Shown here in pieces: positions 9,410-18,416 of a stretch of DNA of 34,391 nt. The DNA is from Clostridiaceae bacterium. GTDB taxonomy: Bacteria > Bacillota > Clostridia > DSM-8532. A program made the translations under genes and the position numbers. The notes under the pieces are model-generated. The model did not search any database. It was given only the letters and a program-made list of their open reading frames with translations, and was not told the origin of the DNA. The first letter of the stretch is position 1, and each line of letters starts with the position of its first letter. The stretch spans positions 1 to 34,391 of the forward strand of contig JAAYNX010000219.1 of NCBI GenBank assembly GCA_012520615.1. Reading direction: 5' to 3'.

Positions 9410-10429
9410 ATGATTTTAGTATTAAAACCCGGAGCTTCCCGGGAACAGACAAATGAACTTTTAAGCCGCATAAAATCTATGGGGCTGGATATACATATTT
9501 CCGTTGGTGTTGACACAACAATAGTAGGTCTTGTGGGTGACACTACCAAACTGGATAGATTGTATTTCTCTTCTTATGACATTGTTCAGAATGTTTTAAA
9601 AGTAACAGAACCATTTAAACAAGCCAATAGGATGTTCCATCCCGGTGACTCTGTATTTGATGTAGAAGGAAGAAAAATTGGGGAAGGAACCTTCGTTATC
9701 ATTTCTGGACCATGCTCGGTTGAAAGTGAAGAGCAGATTGTAACAGTTGCTAAAGAGTTAAAACGTGCCGGAACATCATTTTTAAGGGGTGGAGCCTATA
9801 AACCCAGAACCTCTCCATATAGTTTCCAAGGTCTTGGGCTTGAAGGCTTAGAATTCTTAAAGATTGCCAGAGCCGAAACGGGCTTGCCTATTGTATCGGA
9901 GATAATGTCTACCGATGTGTTGGATAGGTTCGTAGAGGATGTGGATATCATTCAAGTTGGTGCCCGGAATATGCAAAACTTTGTTATGCTGAGGGAATTG
10001 GGCAGAACAAATAAGCCCATACTATTAAAACGTGGATTATCGGCTACTCTTGAAGAATGGCTAATGTCAGCCGAATACATTTTAAGTGAAGGAAATGAAA
10101 AAGTTATACTCTGTGAACGGGGTATCCGAACCTTTGAAACATATACCCGTAATACATTGGATTTAAGTGCTGTTCCAGCAATTAAAAAACTTAGTCATTT
10201 ACCTGTAATAGTTGACCCCAGTCACGGAACCGGAAGGTCGTGGATGGTGGGAACCATGTCTAAAGCAGCTTTGGTGGCCGGAGCCGACGGGGTTGTTATT
10301 GAAGTCCATAATAACCCTAAATGTGCATTAAGCGACGGAGAACAGTCTATTACCCCCGATGAATATTCTTCAATCCTTAAAAAGCTAAAGGAGCTTTCAA
10401 AAGTAGAAGGAAAGCAATTGGAGGTTTAA
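9410..10429 (+). CDS. aroF: 3-deoxy-7-phosphoheptulonate (DAHP) synthase, type I-beta
   Basis: DAHP synthase joins phosphoenolpyruvate and erythrose 4-phosphate, the entry step of the shikimate pathway. The 339-residue protein has the N-terminal ferredoxin-like regulatory domain (about residues 1-70) seen in Thermotoga-type enzymes, where it mediates aromatic amino acid inhibition. The TIM barrel then carries ISGPCSVES, LRGGAYKPRTSPYSFQG, IQVGARNMQNF, LLKRG, and VDPSHGTGR with its metal-binding histidine. No chorismate mutase domain is fused to it; that activity is carried by the AroE fusion downstream. TAGGAG precedes the ATG. The stop is three bases before aroB. Confidence 0.96.
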   Translation: MILVLKPGASREQTNELLSRIKSMGLDIHISVGVDTTIVGLVGDTTKLDRLYFSSYDIVQNVLKVTEPFKQANRMFHPGDSVFDVEGRKIGEGTFVIISGPCSVESEEQIVTVAKELKRAGTSFLRGGAYKPRTSPYSFQGLGLEGLEFLKIARAETGLPIVSEIMSTDVLDRFVEDVDIIQVGARNMQNFVMLRELGRTNKPILLKRGLSATLEEWLMSAEYILSEGNEKVILCERGIRTFETYTRNTLDLSAVPAIKKLSHLPVIVDPSHGTGRSWMVGTMSKAALVAGADGVVIEVHNNPKCALSDGEQSITPDEYSSILKKLKELSKVEGKQLEV

Positions 10430-10432
10430 TCC

Positions 10433-11533
10433 ATGGAAAAGGTTGTTGTAAATGCCGGCGGTAAAACCTATGAGATAATTATAGAATCTGGTCTTTTTAA
10501 TCGGGCACCACATATTTTCCGTGATAAATTTCTAGGTAAAAAGCTGGCTATTATAGCTGACAGCAATGTTTTTCAACTTTACGGGGAAACATTTGTCCAT
10601 CAGCTTGAACAAGACGGCTTTTTTGTTATGCCTATAATATTTGAAGCAGGAGAAAAGAGCAAGAATCTTGCTACATTAAATAAAATTTTTAAATCATTGG
10701 CTGATGGCGCTTTTACAAGAAGTGATATAGTAGTTGCCTTAGGCGGTGGGGTTACCGGTGATATGGCTGGCCTTGCTGCTGCTACTTTTTTGAGGGGGAT
10801 GGGATATATTCAAATCCCGACCACACTGTTAGCTATGGTAGACTCAAGCATCGGAGGTAAAGTTGCTGTTGATCTTCCGCAAGGAAAAAACTTAGTCGGA
10901 GCGTTTTATCAACCTGATGCGGTTTTTACAGACCCTAAGCTTCTTGAATCATTAAGTGACAAATATTTTTCTGACGGAATGGCTGAATTGTTAAAACATA
11001 GTTTTATTAGAGATTTAAACTTATTTAACAGCCTGGTAAATGATAATATATATGACAGGAAAACTCTCTCGAAAAATCTTGATGAATATATTTTTAAAAG
11101 CTGTAATATAAAAAGAATCGTTGTAGAAGAGGACGAACAAGACAATGGTATACGCCAATTATTAAATTTTGGGCATACCGTAGGTCATGCAATTGAAAGA
11201 GTACAGAATTATTCTGGTTTATCTCACGGCGAGGCAATATCCATAGGAATGATTGTTATTACTATGCTTACCGAGAGAATGGAGCTTACAAGAAAAGGAG
11301 AAACCAGAAGAATAATAAATGCATTAGAAAAATATGGGCTCCCCACAAAATGGCCAGATTTAGATATATCCCAAGTTATAAATGCAATGTCTCTGGATAA
11401 AAAAAATCGGTCTGGCAAAATAACCATTGCCTATATAGAGGAAATTGGGCAAGGCAGGCTTATTGAGCTTGATCTTAAGGAGTTGGAGGATAAAATTCAT
11501 GTCATACTTACGGATTGCATCAAAACCCCTTAA
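10433..11533 (+). CDS. aroB: 3-dehydroquinate synthase
   Basis: AroB cyclises DAHP to 3-dehydroquinate with NAD and a divalent metal. Visible motifs are the NAD-binding GGGVTGDMAGLAAATFLRG, IPTTLLAMVDSSIGGKVAVD, GKNLVGAFYQP, the metal-ligand region GMAELLKHSFI and the HTVGHAIE pair of histidines. The 366-residue length is normal. GGAGG at 10420-10424, inside the end of aroF, serves the ATG. The last 35 bases overlap the start of aroA in another frame, so the aroB and aroA products are probably translationally coupled. Confidence 0.97.
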   Translation: MEKVVVNAGGKTYEIIIESGLFNRAPHIFRDKFLGKKLAIIADSNVFQLYGETFVHQLEQDGFFVMPIIFEAGEKSKNLATLNKIFKSLADGAFTRSDIVVALGGGVTGDMAGLAAATFLRGMGYIQIPTTLLAMVDSSIGGKVAVDLPQGKNLVGAFYQPDAVFTDPKLLESLSDKYFSDGMAELLKHSFIRDLNLFNSLVNDNIYDRKTLSKNLDEYIFKSCNIKRIVVEEDEQDNGIRQLLNFGHTVGHAIERVQNYSGLSHGEAISIGMIVITMLTERMELTRKGETRRIINALEKYGLPTKWPDLDISQVINAMSLDKKNRSGKITIAYIEEIGQGRLIELDLKELEDKIHVILTDCIKTP

Positions 11534-12797
11534 AGGAAACATTTTGGCTCAGCCTTCAAAAAGCATGGCACATCGGGCTATTATTTGTGCTTCCTTGGCA
11601 AACGGTACATGCAAAATTGATAATGTGGTTTTATCCGACGATATTAGTGCTACTTTAGGAGCCGTAACTTCACTAGGCGCAGTGGTGGATATTAAAGACA
11701 GTCTGAATTACCAGGGCAGAAAACTAATCACTATTTCTTCTAACGGTAGTATTTCTTCTGACGAGAAAACAATTGACTGTATAGAATCCGGTTCAACAGC
11801 TCGTTTTCTTATGCCTATTACTAGGCTTGATTCTGCACCTTCGACAATAACTGGCAGCGGAAGGCTTAGAGAAAGACCTTTTAATATCTATAAAGATTTA
11901 TTTACTAACATTGGCATTACATATAAAGATAATGATGGCTTAATGCCTATTTATCTTTCGGGTAAATTAATTCCCGGCAAGTACAGCATATCAGGAGATG
12001 TAAGTTCCCAATTTGTATCAGGTCTTTTGTTTGCGCTGCCGCTTTTAGAGGGTAACTCGGAAATTAATATCATCGGTGTACCGCAATCATTACCATATAT
12101 ACAAATGACAATTCAAGTACTAAAAGAATTCGGAATAAGTATTGAATACAGCAATGATTACAGAAAATATATGATTCCCGGGAATCAATCGTATAAATCT
12201 AAGCCAATGTATATAGTTGAAGGGGATTGGTCTCAGGCTGCATTTTTTTCTGTCATGGGAGCAATATCTGGACAAATAACAATAGAAGGTTTAAACCCCA
12301 ATTCTCTTCAGGGAGATAAAGTTATTCTCGACATTCTAAAAGAAATGGGTGCTGTTCCAACCTTTGATGAAAAGGGGATAACCTTTGAAAGCTCAGCTCT
12401 TAAAGGAATTACAGTAGATGTATCCCAATGCCCTGATTTGGTTCCTGCAATTGCCGTGGCTGCCTCTAAAGCAGAGGGAGTGACATCAATAATAAATGGT
12501 GCTAGGCTTAGAATAAAGGAATCTGATAGACTTATGACAACATGCAAAGAACTTAATGCATTGGGTGCAGACATTACAGAGAAATCAGACGGGTTAATAA
12601 TAAATGGTAAACCCGGTCTTGTGGGGGGAAAAGCCCATGGTTCGGGAGATCACAGGATTGTAATGGCTGTAGCTTCGGCGTCTTCTATTTGCAGCGTGCC
12701 TGTTGTAATTGAAGGCTACGAAGCTGTTAAAAAGTCATATCCTGAATTTTGGGATGATTTTATTACGCTTGGAGGAGAGGTTGAATTCTATGGGTAG
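11499..12797 (+). CDS. aroA: 3-phosphoshikimate 1-carboxyvinyltransferase (EPSP synthase)
   Basis: AroA transfers the enolpyruvyl group of phosphoenolpyruvate to shikimate 3-phosphate. I start at ATG 11499 (432 residues): TTGGAGGA at 11483-11490 is correctly spaced, and MSYLRIASKPLKGNILAQPSKSMAHRA gives the normal N terminus, while the tracked start adds 18 residues read from within aroB. Active-site motifs include PSKSMAHRA, ESGSTARFLMP, GSGRLRERP, the RLRIKESDRL loop and GDHRIVMA near the end. The enzyme contains two matching domains built from repeated units. Its last eight bases overlap aroC. Confidence 0.97.
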   Translation: MSYLRIASKPLKGNILAQPSKSMAHRAIICASLANGTCKIDNVVLSDDISATLGAVTSLGAVVDIKDSLNYQGRKLITISSNGSISSDEKTIDCIESGSTARFLMPITRLDSAPSTITGSGRLRERPFNIYKDLFTNIGITYKDNDGLMPIYLSGKLIPGKYSISGDVSSQFVSGLLFALPLLEGNSEINIIGVPQSLPYIQMTIQVLKEFGISIEYSNDYRKYMIPGNQSYKSKPMYIVEGDWSQAAFFSVMGAISGQITIEGLNPNSLQGDKVILDILKEMGAVPTFDEKGITFESSALKGITVDVSQCPDLVPAIAVAASKAEGVTSIINGARLRIKESDRLMTTCKELNALGADITEKSDGLIINGKPGLVGGKAHGSGDHRIVMAVASASSICSVPVVIEGYEAVKKSYPEFWDDFITLGGEVEFYG

Positions 12798-13899
12798 TGT
12801 TTATGGAAAAAATATTAAGGTTTCAATATTTGGCGAGTCCCATGGACCAGCTATTGGTGTTGTGATTGACGGTCTTCCTTCAGGCTTTGAAATTAATCCT
12901 GAAATTATTTCCAAGGAAATGGGGCGCAGAAAACCTACATCTTTGGTTTATTCAACTAATCGCAAGGAGGCCGATGAAGTAGAAATTCTGAGTGGAATTT
13001 ACAATGGAAAAACAACCGGTACACCTATTTGCGCAATGATTAAGAACAAAGATTGTAAAAGCAAAGATTACGATAATTTAGTAAGCCTTATTAGGCCGGG
13101 GCATGCAGATTTATCAGGGTTTGTAAGATATAAAGGATATAATGATATCAGAGGAAGCGGCCACTTTTCGGGCAGACTTACCGCACCCATTGTATTTGCT
13201 GGTGCAATTGCATCACAGATACTTGCTGTGTACGATATTAACATAGGCTCACACATTGATTCCATATATGATTTTCACGACTTAAGATTTGACCATACTC
13301 AGATTACAAAAGAACAGCTAATTATGCTTAGAAGTATGGATATACCGGTTAATGACAGATCCTGCCGGGAAAGTTATCTCGAAATAATAAATGATGCAAA
13401 GAGTAAGTCAGACTCTGTGGGTGGAGTTGTTGAAACAGCAATAACAGGCGTATCCGCGGGAATTGGATCTCCTATATTTGACAATGTCGAAGCAAGGCTT
13501 TCATCGATTCTTTTTTCCATACCTGCAGTAAAAGGAGTTGAATTTGGAGAAGGATTTGGAATAACAACACTATATGGAAGCGAAGCAAATGATAGCTTTT
13601 ATCTTCTTGATGGAAATATCTATACTAGAACAAATAATAACGGTGGTATTAACGGTGGTATTACCAACGGTATGCCTATCGTATTCCGCACAGCAATCAA
13701 GCCAACCTCTTCTATAGCCAAAGAACAAGATACAGTAGATATGAAAAAGGGGAGCGATGCTAAATTAAAGGTAAAAGGTCGTCACGATGCTTGTATTGTT
13801 CCAAGAGTAGTTCCGGTAATTGATGCCGCATCCGCGATTGCCATCTTGGATTTGCTCATTGAACACTACGGCTTGGAAGGGGTTAATAAAGGACGGTAG
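12790..13899 (+). CDS. aroC: Chorismate synthase
   Basis: AroC eliminates phosphate from EPSP to make chorismate, using reduced FMN. The ATG at 12790 is preferred over the tracked start because GGAGGAGAGG (12771-12780) is correctly placed and MGSVYGKNIKVSIFGESHGPAIG is the normal N terminus, giving 369 residues. Signature motifs are FGESHGPAIGVVIDGLP, GRRKPT, IRPGHADLSG, RGSGHFSGRLTAP, NGGINGGITNG and RHDACIVPR near the C terminus. It overlaps aroA by eight bases and is four bases from the next gene. The flavin reductase it needs is not encoded nearby. Confidence 0.97.
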   Translation: MGSVYGKNIKVSIFGESHGPAIGVVIDGLPSGFEINPEIISKEMGRRKPTSLVYSTNRKEADEVEILSGIYNGKTTGTPICAMIKNKDCKSKDYDNLVSLIRPGHADLSGFVRYKGYNDIRGSGHFSGRLTAPIVFAGAIASQILAVYDINIGSHIDSIYDFHDLRFDHTQITKEQLIMLRSMDIPVNDRSCRESYLEIINDAKSKSDSVGGVVETAITGVSAGIGSPIFDNVEARLSSILFSIPAVKGVEFGEGFGITTLYGSEANDSFYLLDGNIYTRTNNNGGINGGITNGMPIVFRTAIKPTSSIAKEQDTVDMKKGSDAKLKVKGRHDACIVPRVVPVIDAASAIAILDLLIEHYGLEGVNKGR

Positions 13900-13903
13900 T
13901 ATT

Positions 13904-14992
13904 ATGGATAACTTTCTTAAGAATATACGTAAAGATATTAATAATGTGGATCGTGAACTTGCAGCTCTAATTCAGAAGCGTATGGATTTGGTAACAAAAG
14001 TGGCAGATTTCAAGGCACAATCCGGCAAAGATGTTTTAGATAAATCTCGCGAAAAAGCAGTAATTCAAAATGTTTTATCACAGGTAACTAATCAAGAATA
14101 CAAAGATATTATCAAAGCTGTGTTTGAATGTATAATGAAAAACTCAAGAGAATTTCAGAAAAAGCGCATAAAAGAGAATAAAAAATCAATTTCTCAGTAT
14201 GCAGTTATCGGTGAAAAACTGTCACACACCGTATCTCCTCTGATTCATCTAATGTTTTTTGAAATTGTTTGTTTAAATGCTAAATATGTACAGATAGAGG
14301 TTCCTAAGGGTGATGTGCCGAAAATTTTAGACAGGCTCAAAAAAGAAGGTTACAGCGGAATTAATGTTACTATTCCATATAAAACAGATATAATGGGATA
14401 CTTAGATGATGTTTCAGATATTGCACGCAAAGTGGGTGCAGTGAACACCGTTAAAATAGGGGATATATACAAGGGCTATAACACAGATTATCATGGCTTT
14501 GGTAAATCTCTGAATTACTATGGGTTTAACCCTGAAAATAAATCCTGTGCAGTTTTAGGAAGTGGTGGTGCTTCTAAGGCTGTGGTAGCTTATCTTCAGG
14601 ATAATGGAGCCTCGAACATTACAATTGTAACAAGAGATACAAATACTGCATCATTAAAATTTCCGGAACTAGATTGCGTAGAGCTAAGCTCTTTTTCTGC
14701 TGATGGCTATAATTTAGTGGTTAACGCAACACCTGTTGGTATGTTCCCGAAAACAGACGATTCTCCAATAAAAAAAGAACAACTTAAAGGCGCCTCGTTT
14801 GTTATGGACCTGATTTATAACCCTAAAGAAACACTTTTTCTAAAGTATGCCAGAGAGCTTTCCATACCATGTGCAAACGGCCTTTATATGCTTATTGCAC
14901 AAGCTATATGCGCTGAGGAAATATGGCAGGGAGTAACATATGAACAGGACATTATAAATGAGATTTATAAGAGCTTTGCGCTAACTCAATAA
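13904..14992 (+). CDS. aroE: Fused chorismate mutase (AroQ) - shikimate dehydrogenase (AroE)
   Basis: This bifunctional protein of 362 residues starts at ATG 13904 (AAAGGA upstream); the tracked start is 28 codons too early and lies inside aroC. Residues 1-90 are an AroQ-type chorismate mutase with every expected active-site residue by position: R9, R26, K37, D46, R49, E50, S81, Q85 (E. coli R11, R28, K39, D48, R51, E52, S84, Q88). Residues 98-362 are shikimate dehydrogenase: GEKLSHTVSPLIHL, NVTIPYK with catalytic K160, NTD with D195, the dinucleotide loop LGSGGASKA and NATPVGM. One polypeptide therefore acts both before shikimate and after chorismate. I recall a similar fusion in Clostridium acetobutylicum. 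Confidence 0.93.
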   Translation: MDNFLKNIRKDINNVDRELAALIQKRMDLVTKVADFKAQSGKDVLDKSREKAVIQNVLSQVTNQEYKDIIKAVFECIMKNSREFQKKRIKENKKSISQYAVIGEKLSHTVSPLIHLMFFEIVCLNAKYVQIEVPKGDVPKILDRLKKEGYSGINVTIPYKTDIMGYLDDVSDIARKVGAVNTVKIGDIYKGYNTDYHGFGKSLNYYGFNPENKSCAVLGSGGASKAVVAYLQDNGASNITIVTRDTNTASLKFPELDCVELSSFSADGYNLVVNATPVGMFPKTDDSPIKKEQLKGASFVMDLIYNPKETLFLKYARELSIPCANGLYMLIAQAICAEEIWQGVTYEQDIINEIYKSFALTQ

Positions 14993-15050
14993 GCGGTGTG
15001 ACTGCTATACTTGCATCTCACATGCATAATTTTGGGGGAAGGAAGAGTTT

Positions 15051-15545
15051 ATGAAGACAAACATTGTCCTGATAGGTCTTATGGGTGTAGGGAAGACTAC
15101 AATTGGGAAAGGACTTTCAGCCCTTTTAAATATGCCATTTACCGATAGTGATGAAAATATCGAAAAAAACTATGGCAAGATTAGTGATCTTTTTGCAATA
15201 AGTGAAGAGCACTTCCGTGATTTAGAAAGCAAAATCATAAAAAGCATGGCCACTCTTGATGGCGTTATTATGTCCACAGGAGGCGGTGTTGTTCTAAGAA
15301 CATCTAATATGGACGAACTGAAGAATAAAGGCGTTATTTTCTATCTTACACGTCCTGTTGATGAAATTTTAAAAACTGTTGAAACAGATATCCGGCCGTT
15401 ATTAAAAAATAACCCTGATGCTTTATATGAACTGGCCGAAAAAAGAGAACCATTATACAAAAAATACTGCGATTACGTTATAGACGCTTCAGACATAAAT
15501 AATGCTATTAAAACAATAAAGTCAATTTGGACTAAAATATCATAG
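15051..15545 (+). CDS. aroK: Shikimate kinase
   Basis: AroK phosphorylates shikimate at O3 with ATP, supplying the substrate of AroA. The 164-residue protein has Walker A GLMGVGKTT (residues 9-17), the shikimate-binding DSDENIE aspartates and the arginine of HFRDLES, the GGG motif in STGGGVVLR, and the lid arginine in DIRPLL. Length is normal for the family. GGGGGAAGGAAG precedes the ATG. It is 58 bases after the CM-AroE gene with no terminator between, so it probably shares the transcript. Confidence 0.95.
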   Translation: MKTNIVLIGLMGVGKTTIGKGLSALLNMPFTDSDENIEKNYGKISDLFAISEEHFRDLESKIIKSMATLDGVIMSTGGGVVLRTSNMDELKNKGVIFYLTRPVDEILKTVETDIRPLLKNNPDALYELAEKREPLYKKYCDYVIDASDINNAIKTIKSIWTKIS

Positions 15546-15602
15546 TCAAGGTTTACTAACAATATATTTGAAACAGGTTACTAATTACATGGTGATTTAA
15601 CT

Positions 15603-16871
15603 TTGAAAAAGACAGACATATTGTATCTTTTACTGATAATGTTAATTGTCTATATTGTTTTTAATATTATTTTTGTAAATGTCCCCAACTCAAAACCTTT
15701 AATACATAATGAATTTTCTAGTAATAATGATATTCAAAATCCTCAAGAATTGCCTGATGAAAGTGAGCAATTTAAGGATTATCCGGATTATTCTATGTAT
15801 GATACTGTACAGGTAAGCAGTGAACCTGTAATAAACGCACGTTCTGCACTGGTTATGGATTTTGAGACAGGTACAATTCTTTATGAAAAAAATGCATATC
15901 GAAAAAGGCCTATGGCCAGTACAACAAAAATAATGAGCGCAATAATAGCTCTTGAAAATGGTGACTTGGACGCAGATGTTCTTATAAGTGGAAAAGCTGC
16001 AGGTATGGGCGGTTCTGTTATGGGTTTGACGAAAGGAAGTACTGTTAAATTAAGGGACCTACTACATGGTATGCTTATTTGTTCAGGTAATGACGCAGCG
16101 GTTGCCATTGCAGAACATATCGGGGGAAGTGTGGAAGGCTTTTGTGAGATGATGAACGATAAGGCTATCGAAATCGGAGCTTTTTCTACTAGCTTTTCAA
16201 ATCCACATGGCCTAGACGCTGAAAACCACTATACTACTGCTTATGACTTAGCAAAAATAACGAGATATGCTCTCAAAAATCCTTATTTTAATGAAGTTGT
16301 AAAGAAAAGAGAATTCTATTTTAACGGCAGAGTCCTTAAAAGTACTAATGAAATGCTAACGCTTTATGAGGGAGCTGATGGAGTAAAAACAGGATATACG
16401 GGGCTTGCCGGGAGATGTTTAGTCACAAGTGCAACAAAAAATGAAACAAGATTCATTTCTGTTGTTTTATTCTGTGATACAAAAAATCTTCGTACTTCCA
16501 GTAGCCAAAAAATATTGGATTATTCCTTTACCGAATTTGGAAAGGTATTTCTCGTAGAAAAGGGACGCATAGTTGGTTCGGTTAAGGTAAATCGTGCAAA
16601 ATCATTGCAAGAGGTCTTGGTCTATGTTTCTGAAGATTTGACCGCAATATTGAAACACTCACAAAGAGATAATCTATATACACGTATTTCTTTACCTGAA
16701 CATGTAATGGCACCGGTTAGACAGGGCAAAATAATGGGGACAATATCTATATTTCAAGGAGATAAAATAATTGCCGAAACATCTTTGATTGCACTAGAGA
16801 GTACACAAAAAATGCAACTTAGTGACTATTTTCAGAATGTAATTAAGAAATGGCTTATCATGATACATTAA
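15603..16871 (+). CDS. D-alanyl-D-alanine carboxypeptidase, DacF-like (peptidase S11)
   Basis: This penicillin-binding protein trims the terminal D-alanine of peptidoglycan stem peptides outside the membrane. An N-terminal hydrophobic segment (about residues 6-27) is a signal or anchor, followed by a linker rich in Asn, Pro and acidic residues. The catalytic motifs are S106-T-T-K109, SGN at 161-163 and KTG in GVKTGYTG (about 257). A PBP5-like C-terminal beta domain and an amphipathic end (LSDYFQNVIKKWLIM) follow. The tracked start is TTG with a weak GGTGAT upstream. In spore formers such enzymes often adjust cortex cross-linking, so a sporulation role is possible. No terminator separates it from aroK. 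Confidence 0.9.
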   Translation: MKKTDILYLLLIMLIVYIVFNIIFVNVPNSKPLIHNEFSSNNDIQNPQELPDESEQFKDYPDYSMYDTVQVSSEPVINARSALVMDFETGTILYEKNAYRKRPMASTTKIMSAIIALENGDLDADVLISGKAAGMGGSVMGLTKGSTVKLRDLLHGMLICSGNDAAVAIAEHIGGSVEGFCEMMNDKAIEIGAFSTSFSNPHGLDAENHYTTAYDLAKITRYALKNPYFNEVVKKREFYFNGRVLKSTNEMLTLYEGADGVKTGYTGLAGRCLVTSATKNETRFISVVLFCDTKNLRTSSSQKILDYSFTEFGKVFLVEKGRIVGSVKVNRAKSLQEVLVYVSEDLTAILKHSQRDNLYTRISLPEHVMAPVRQGKIMGTISIFQGDKIIAETSLIALESTQKMQLSDYFQNVIKKWLIMIH

Positions 16872-16973
16872 CTTTTGCAATTTTATGAATTTAAACTTGC
16901 AAATATACTGTTTTTATCATACAATAGGAAAAATGATGTCTGTCTAGACAAAACGATATACTTGGAGGTTATA

Positions 16974-18245
16974 ATGCAGGCTTTTGGGAATTTAAATAGG
17001 GACGAACTGATAAATAGGAAAAATAAACTATCTGAGGAATATGAAAATTATAAAAAACAAGGCTTAAAGCTTGATATGTCTAGAGGAAAACCATGCACTG
17101 AGCAACTGGATCTATCGAATGGGCTTTTTGATGATGTCCAAAATCTATTTTCAGTTGATGGTACAGATTGCCGTAATTATGGGCTTCTTGACGGTATCAA
17201 GGAAGCAAAAGAGCTTTTCGCTGAATTGTTTAATATAAATACAGATGAGATTTTTATTGGAGGAAACTCCAGCCTCAACCTTATGTATGATTTAATAGCA
17301 AAGGCCTTTAATCACGGGTTAAATGGCTTTGAAAAGCCATGGAGTAAACTTGAAAAGATTAAGTTTCTCTGTCCATGCCCGGGATATGACCGCCATTTCG
17401 CGATTACTCAGCTATTTGGTATGGAAATGATTATTGTTCCTATGAACAGCGATGGCCCGGATATTGATATGATAGAAAATCTAGTATCAAATGATGACTC
17501 TATTAAAGGTATGTGGTCAATACCCATGTACAGCAATCCTTCCGGAATCACATATTCTGATGATGTAGTAAAGAGATTAGCAAATATGAAGACAAAGGCC
17601 TCAGACTTTATAATAATGTGGGATAATGCCTATGGCATCCATCATCTAAATGATACACCGGACAGTCTGTTGAATATAATTTCTGAATGCCGCAAAGCCG
17701 GAAATCCTAATAGGGCATATATGTTCGGTTCTACTTCTAAGGTGACATTACCTGGAGCCGGGGTGGCATTTATGGCTTCAAGCAAGGAGAATATTACTCA
17801 TATTAAAAAACAAATTTCAATACAAACCATTGGTTATGATAAAGTTAATATGCTTTTACATGCACGTTTTCTTAAGAATCCTCAAACTGTTAGGGAGCAT
17901 ATGAAAAAGCATGCTGAAATTATCAGACCTAAATTTGAAGTTGTACATGAAATTCTTGATAAGCACCTTTCCGGCAAAGGAATTGCAAAATGGAACAAAC
18001 CAAATGGAGGTTATTTTATCAGTTTAGATGTGTTAAAAGGCTGCGCTAAGCGGACTGTCAGTCTTGCAAAAGAGGCAGGAGTAGTTTTAACATCTGCAGG
18101 TGCTACCTTCCCAAATGGTTTTGATCCTCAAGACAGTAATATTCGTATTGCTCCAACATATCCGCCTATATCTGAATTAAAAATAGCTATAGAAATACTT
18201 GCATTATGTGTTGAACTGGCAGCACTTGAATTAGTATTATCATAA
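16974..18245 (+). CDS. Aspartate aminotransferase, type Ic (PLP-dependent)
   Basis: This fold-type I aminotransferase probably interconverts oxaloacetate/glutamate and aspartate/2-oxoglutarate. The segment LKLDMSRGKPCTEQLDLS near the N terminus marks the type Ic subgroup represented by Corynebacterium AspT. The PLP-binding lysine lies in FGSTSKVTLPGAG, and the Tyr/Asp pocket in MWDNAYGIHHL. I start at ATG 16974 (423 residues), preceded by TTGGAGG; the tracked start adds 33 unlikely residues. It is the last gene before a terminator in the aromatic cluster. Aspartate for the aspartate kinase, or aromatic transamination, are both possible roles; the first is better supported by subfamily. Confidence 0.85.
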   Translation: MQAFGNLNRDELINRKNKLSEEYENYKKQGLKLDMSRGKPCTEQLDLSNGLFDDVQNLFSVDGTDCRNYGLLDGIKEAKELFAELFNINTDEIFIGGNSSLNLMYDLIAKAFNHGLNGFEKPWSKLEKIKFLCPCPGYDRHFAITQLFGMEMIIVPMNSDGPDIDMIENLVSNDDSIKGMWSIPMYSNPSGITYSDDVVKRLANMKTKASDFIIMWDNAYGIHHLNDTPDSLLNIISECRKAGNPNRAYMFGSTSKVTLPGAGVAFMASSKENITHIKKQISIQTIGYDKVNMLLHARFLKNPQTVREHMKKHAEIIRPKFEVVHEILDKHLSGKGIAKWNKPNGGYFISLDVLKGCAKRTVSLAKEAGVVLTSAGATFPNGFDPQDSNIRIAPTYPPISELKIAIEILALCVELAALELVLS

Positions 18246-18287
18246 TATAATTCTTACTTTTGAATGCAGAATATTTGGTGAATTATT

Positions 18288-18328
18288 ACCGGCATTTTAT
18301 GCCGGTATTCATTTTCTTTAAAACTTTA
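18288..18328 (+). terminator. Terminator of aromatic cluster
   Basis: ACCGGCAT and ATGCCGGT pair perfectly around TTT (18288-18306), followed by ATTCATTTTCTTT. The tail is only moderately T-rich. The 71-residue tracked ORF here reads through this hairpin and is not a gene. Confidence 0.65.
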
Positions 18329-18383
18329 TCAATATATTGCATTTTAGTCTGGATTTTTAATGTGTTTAGTTATATAATTAACA

Positions 18384-18413
18384 TTGCACCTGAAGTATAC
18401 AACAAGATAATAT
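18384..18413 (+). promoter_or_regulatory. Putative purB promoter
   Basis: TTGCAC (18384-18389), 18 bases, TAATAT (18408-18413). Transcription would begin near 18420, inside the paired palindromes that follow. Confidence 0.5.
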
Positions 18414-18416
18414 TTC

